Positions 60,972-64,000 of a stretch of 64,000 nt of DNA are shown here, piece by piece. Under the pieces are notes generated by a model that had not been told where the DNA came from, made no database searches, and saw only the letters and a program-made list of their open reading frames with translations. The stretch is from Montifringilla adamsi (Eukaryota > Chordata > Aves > Passeriformes > Passeridae): NCBI GenBank assembly GCA_017590115.1, contig JAGGNK010006559.1, positions 8,483,784-8,547,783 on the forward strand. The letters are read 5' to 3'. Made by a program: the position numbers and the translations under genes. Each line of letters starts with the position of its first letter. Positions within the stretch are counted from its first letter, which is position 1.

Positions 60972-61536
60972 TGTCCTGGTCTGGCTGGGATGAAATAAGC
61001 TTTTGTCACAACAGCCCATGCGGTGCTGTGCTCTACACTTGTGGCCAAACCACTGTTGATAACAGTGTTTTAGCTGTACTGAGCAGTGCTTCCACAGCTT
61101 CAAGGCTATCTCTCTGAATCTGTTCTTTTCCCAAAAGCCAGTAGGCTAGGGTGGGCAAGAGATTTGGAGGAGAGAGAGCTAGAACAGCTGACCCAACTGA
61201 ACAAAGGAATGTCCAATATCATATGACTACATACTCATCAGCTAGAGATGGGAGAAGCGAGAAGGAGGTGGGGTCATTCATTCTTAAGGCATTTGTCATC
61301 CCAAACAACTGCTATGAGTGTTGAGGACCTGCTTTCCAAGAAGTGTGTGGACATCTGCCTGCTGATGGGAAGTACTGAATTAATTCCTCTTTGTGCTTTT
61401 CATCCATATGCAGCTTTTGCTGCATCTCAACCCACAAGCCTTCCCATCTTATTTTATCCCCCTGTCCTGATGAGAAGGTGGAGTGAAAGACCAGCTAAGT
61501 GGGAATCTGGCAGCCAGACAAGATCAACCCACCACA
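60972..61536 (+). mobile_element. Solo LTR of an avian ERV (ERVL-like), with likely target duplication
   Basis: The unit is about 565 bp, starts TGTCCTGG and ends ACCACA, so it keeps the TG...CA ends of an LTR. It shares block order and orientation with the copy at 49131-49685: 'CTGGCTGGGATG', 'ACAGTGTTTTAGCTG', 'CAGCTGACCCAACTGA', 'CTGCCTGCTGATGGGAAGTA', 'CTCAACCCACAAGCCTT' and a 3' 'GATCAACCCACCACA'. The five bases before it (AAAGC, 60967-60971) and after it (AGAGC, 61537-61541) agree at four positions, which fits a decayed 5-bp target duplication. No internal retroviral genes adjoin it. Confidence 0.85.
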
Positions 61537-64000
61537 AGAGCATATTTCTTATTTTCAGGTTTTTTAATTGCTTTATTTTTTTTTCACAGGCATAATGAAA
61601 TCAGCAGTTTGTGGGATATGAATCTGGTTTGGATTTGTGAGTTTAAATAGACTGAACTGGATTTCAAGTTACCTTTTGTTCCTTGAAAATCAAAGCTATT
61701 ATACCTTGTGGAGCTATCCTTAATTCTGTTAATTTGAGGACTGTCTGCTCCAGGTCATAAAAAACCTGTGATTTACAAGGTTAACTGACTAATTGGCTTG
61801 TTTCAGACAGGAATGTCGATCCTCATTTTGCTTCTAAAGACATTAGGTGATATACTAAGATGTTTAATTCAGATTGACAAAATTTCTCATATATTCAATG
61901 AAGCCTCCAAAATGTCATATTGTCTGTCTTCATTTCTCACTCTTTGCATTTAGATTGTGCAACATGGGGAGTGGACATTATCTATCTATTAGCATTTTCT
62001 GCAGGTGTTTCTCTTTCCCTCTCCTGTGCTCAGAGTCACACAATTACTTTCTCCTTTCTTCCTCTTTCAGAAGAGAGTAGTCAGGAGGAATTATTTCTGA
62101 GTTTCCACTGGTAATGGCATAGTTGAGTGCATCATGATCAAGGTAAACAAACACATTACATTCATTCTAAGATTCTCTGAACAGCTAGTGGCCTTCAAAT
62201 CCTAAAGTGCTTCCTCATTAATAGATTGAAAATGAATCACAGTCTAGAAGTTTGTTTCTTATGGCATTGTTTTTTGTGAACTTAAGAGGAATTTAATGTA
62301 GATGAAGATTTAGGTTAACTGTCAGACTCAATGAAACAGTCAGACTGAAGCAAGGCTGGCAGTTCCATGTATAATATTTTAATTAAGGCACAAGTACCCT
62401 TTGATAGAGCTGTAAAATAAATAGCTTATTAAAGAATCACTTTAACAGGAGTGTATTTAGGATAAATGGAAAGAAGTAAACTTTGACCTTTTCAAATAAT
62501 GGAACTGTATTCTCATGCAAAAACAGAAGAGCAGACTTTTTCTGCTTTGGAGAAGTAAAGTAAGAAAATCCAAATACTGTGAAATAAAGAAAAACATTTT
62601 GAAACACACAGATTTATATACTTACTGAAATTTTTATGCATTTTCAGTTTAAAAGGAAGAGTATTATTAAAATATGTGGCTTTTCTTCTAAAATGTAATA
62701 TTGCAATATTACAGTTTTCATTTAAATTGTTCAGTGGTATAGGAATCCACCAGAAGCAAACCCATTGGCGCCCCAAATTTTTGGAAAAAGGTCATGTATT
62801 TCTGTCACATGCCATCGGGAAATAATTTTGTCGCTTTTGAGAAATTGTTGCATGAATCAGAGTCACCCGGACCTCTAAGAGGTAACCTTGGTGTAATAAG
62901 CTTTTCTGAGAAGACCAAAGGTCATCCATCTATATGTTTCACCTCACTCAGTCACTTTCTAAAAAACTTAAACAAATACAGCAAGCGCTAGTCTGCCATA
63001 ATAGTAAAAAAAATTCCACAGACTCAACACTACTTTTGTTAAATCATTTATGTATGATATCATGTAAACCTTTTATATTCTAATGACTGCAAACCTGAAG
63101 ATCAAACATATTTGTGTTTTCTTAGAAGAGAAATAATAATATTTTGTTTTGCCTTTGGTTTTTCTTCCTTGTTTTAAGCTATGTTGAAATCAGTATCACC
63201 TGCTTTGTATCTTAAATTTAATTGTGGCTCTATAGTTTCTTTAACAGAAGCATAAACTAGCTGCTGGGAGGTACCCACCTAGATAACCGAGCCAGGAGTC
63301 TTCAGGTTACTCAGCATATTTACAAAGAATATACAAAGTCTTGCTTCCATAAATACAAGAGACTACCACATCTGATGACATTTTTCTTGCCTTCATCCCT
63401 GATGGTATTTCAGATCCTGATTCAAAGGCCTTCTCTTTAACCTCTTTCCAGGGTTGTGTCTCATTATTTTCCTGTTTACTGATCTCATGTATGCATGTGG
63501 CCTTTTGTGCTCCTTGTCTCTGGTTTCTGACTTTTATTGGTTGTTTCACTTCAAGCCAGTTCTCAAAAGATTGACTGGCCAAATCCACAGCCTTTCTAAT
63601 TGCACTTGGAATTTAATTTTTGACAGTGACTTTGTGTCTGTGTTTCGAGATTCCCCTTTTTTTTTCTTATTTTTTAGCAAAACCAGGAAGTTCTTGTTTT
63701 ACCAGTTCTTTTACTCCAATACAGAATGCATAGAAACTTAATCTTTTGATAGATATGGGTATTTACCATAATTTTTATGGTTTTACCATAATTAGTTGTG
63801 GTTCCCTTTTGTGGCTTTTCCAAAAGGAAAAGCTGCTGGAGAAGAAAGAACTGTTGGAGGAATATTAACTGGAATCATATTTTTGCAGCTCAACTTATGA
63901 CCCTTGCAGCTGCCAAGTACCAGCTGAGGTACAAAACATCAGGCAAGAAATGCGAGTTATATTGTGGTACACACTGGGAACAGACAGACTGGTCTCCTCG
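61537..64000. other. AT-rich non-coding stretch
   Basis: No gene or repeat recognised. Open frames of 60-95 codons have no domain and overlap in several frames. Confidence 0.5.

Noticed and set aside
60849..61103. 84-codon minus-strand Ser/Phe/Leu/Pro-rich frame
   Set aside because: It is the GGAA/GGGA microsatellite plus the LTR edge.
49131..61536. A full provirus bounded by the two LTRs
   Set aside because: The 11.3 kb between them contains CR1 copies and AT-rich DNA but no gag, pol or env sequence, and the 61-kb LTR has its own likely target duplication.

Overview
The window looks like a bird genome, in an AT-rich, gene-poor stretch. The main evidence is at least six CR1 LINE copies, four of which keep the CR1 3' end with its ATTCTRTG-type octamers, plus LTRs of the endogenous retrovirus type common in birds. 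The low GC content, scarce CpG and long AT-rich single-copy spans suggest an intergenic desert or a very large intron. A passerine or other neoavian host is my inference from the LTR types, not something proved here. I found no convincing protein-coding exon, tRNA, rRNA, known small RNA gene, CpG-island promoter or CRISPR array. The short open frames are what chance and simple repeats produce, or are decayed LINE sequence.

Layout. 1-15 kb: mostly featureless AT-rich sequence with four microsatellites or homopolymers (AC, ATCT, TTTC, poly-A) and one outstanding structure, a 114-bp near-perfect palindrome at 9399-9512. 15-29 kb: three short CR1 3' fragments (15.4, 22.7 and 28.6 kb) and a G-quadruplex-capable (CTTTCC)n tract at 24.1 kb. 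29-45 kb: a 1.5-kb CR1 fragment on the minus strand at 35.0-36.5 kb that still shows reverse-transcriptase motifs, a two-copy 50-bp repeat at 39.5 kb, several small perfect hairpins, and a T-rich tract with a 47-bp duplication at 42.4 kb.

44.7-61.6 kb is the retroelement-rich part: an ERV-derived segment with a degenerate GC-rich tandem array (44.8-45.8 kb), a solo LTR (49.1-49.7 kb), an internally deleted CR1 that still carries remnants of ORF1 (esterase domain), the ORF2 endonuclease start and the 3' end (51.2-52.2 kb), an old minus-strand CR1 reverse-transcriptase fragment (53.7-54.2 kb), and a second solo LTR (60.97-61.54 kb) 9 bp downstream of a GGAA/GGGA microsatellite. The last 2.4 kb holds nothing I can name.

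No genes work together here. What can be read is a history of retroelement insertion and decay. No new multi-gene system is visible. The most unusual object is the long palindrome at 9.4 kb. A few AT-rich non-repeat segments resemble conserved non-coding elements by eye only.
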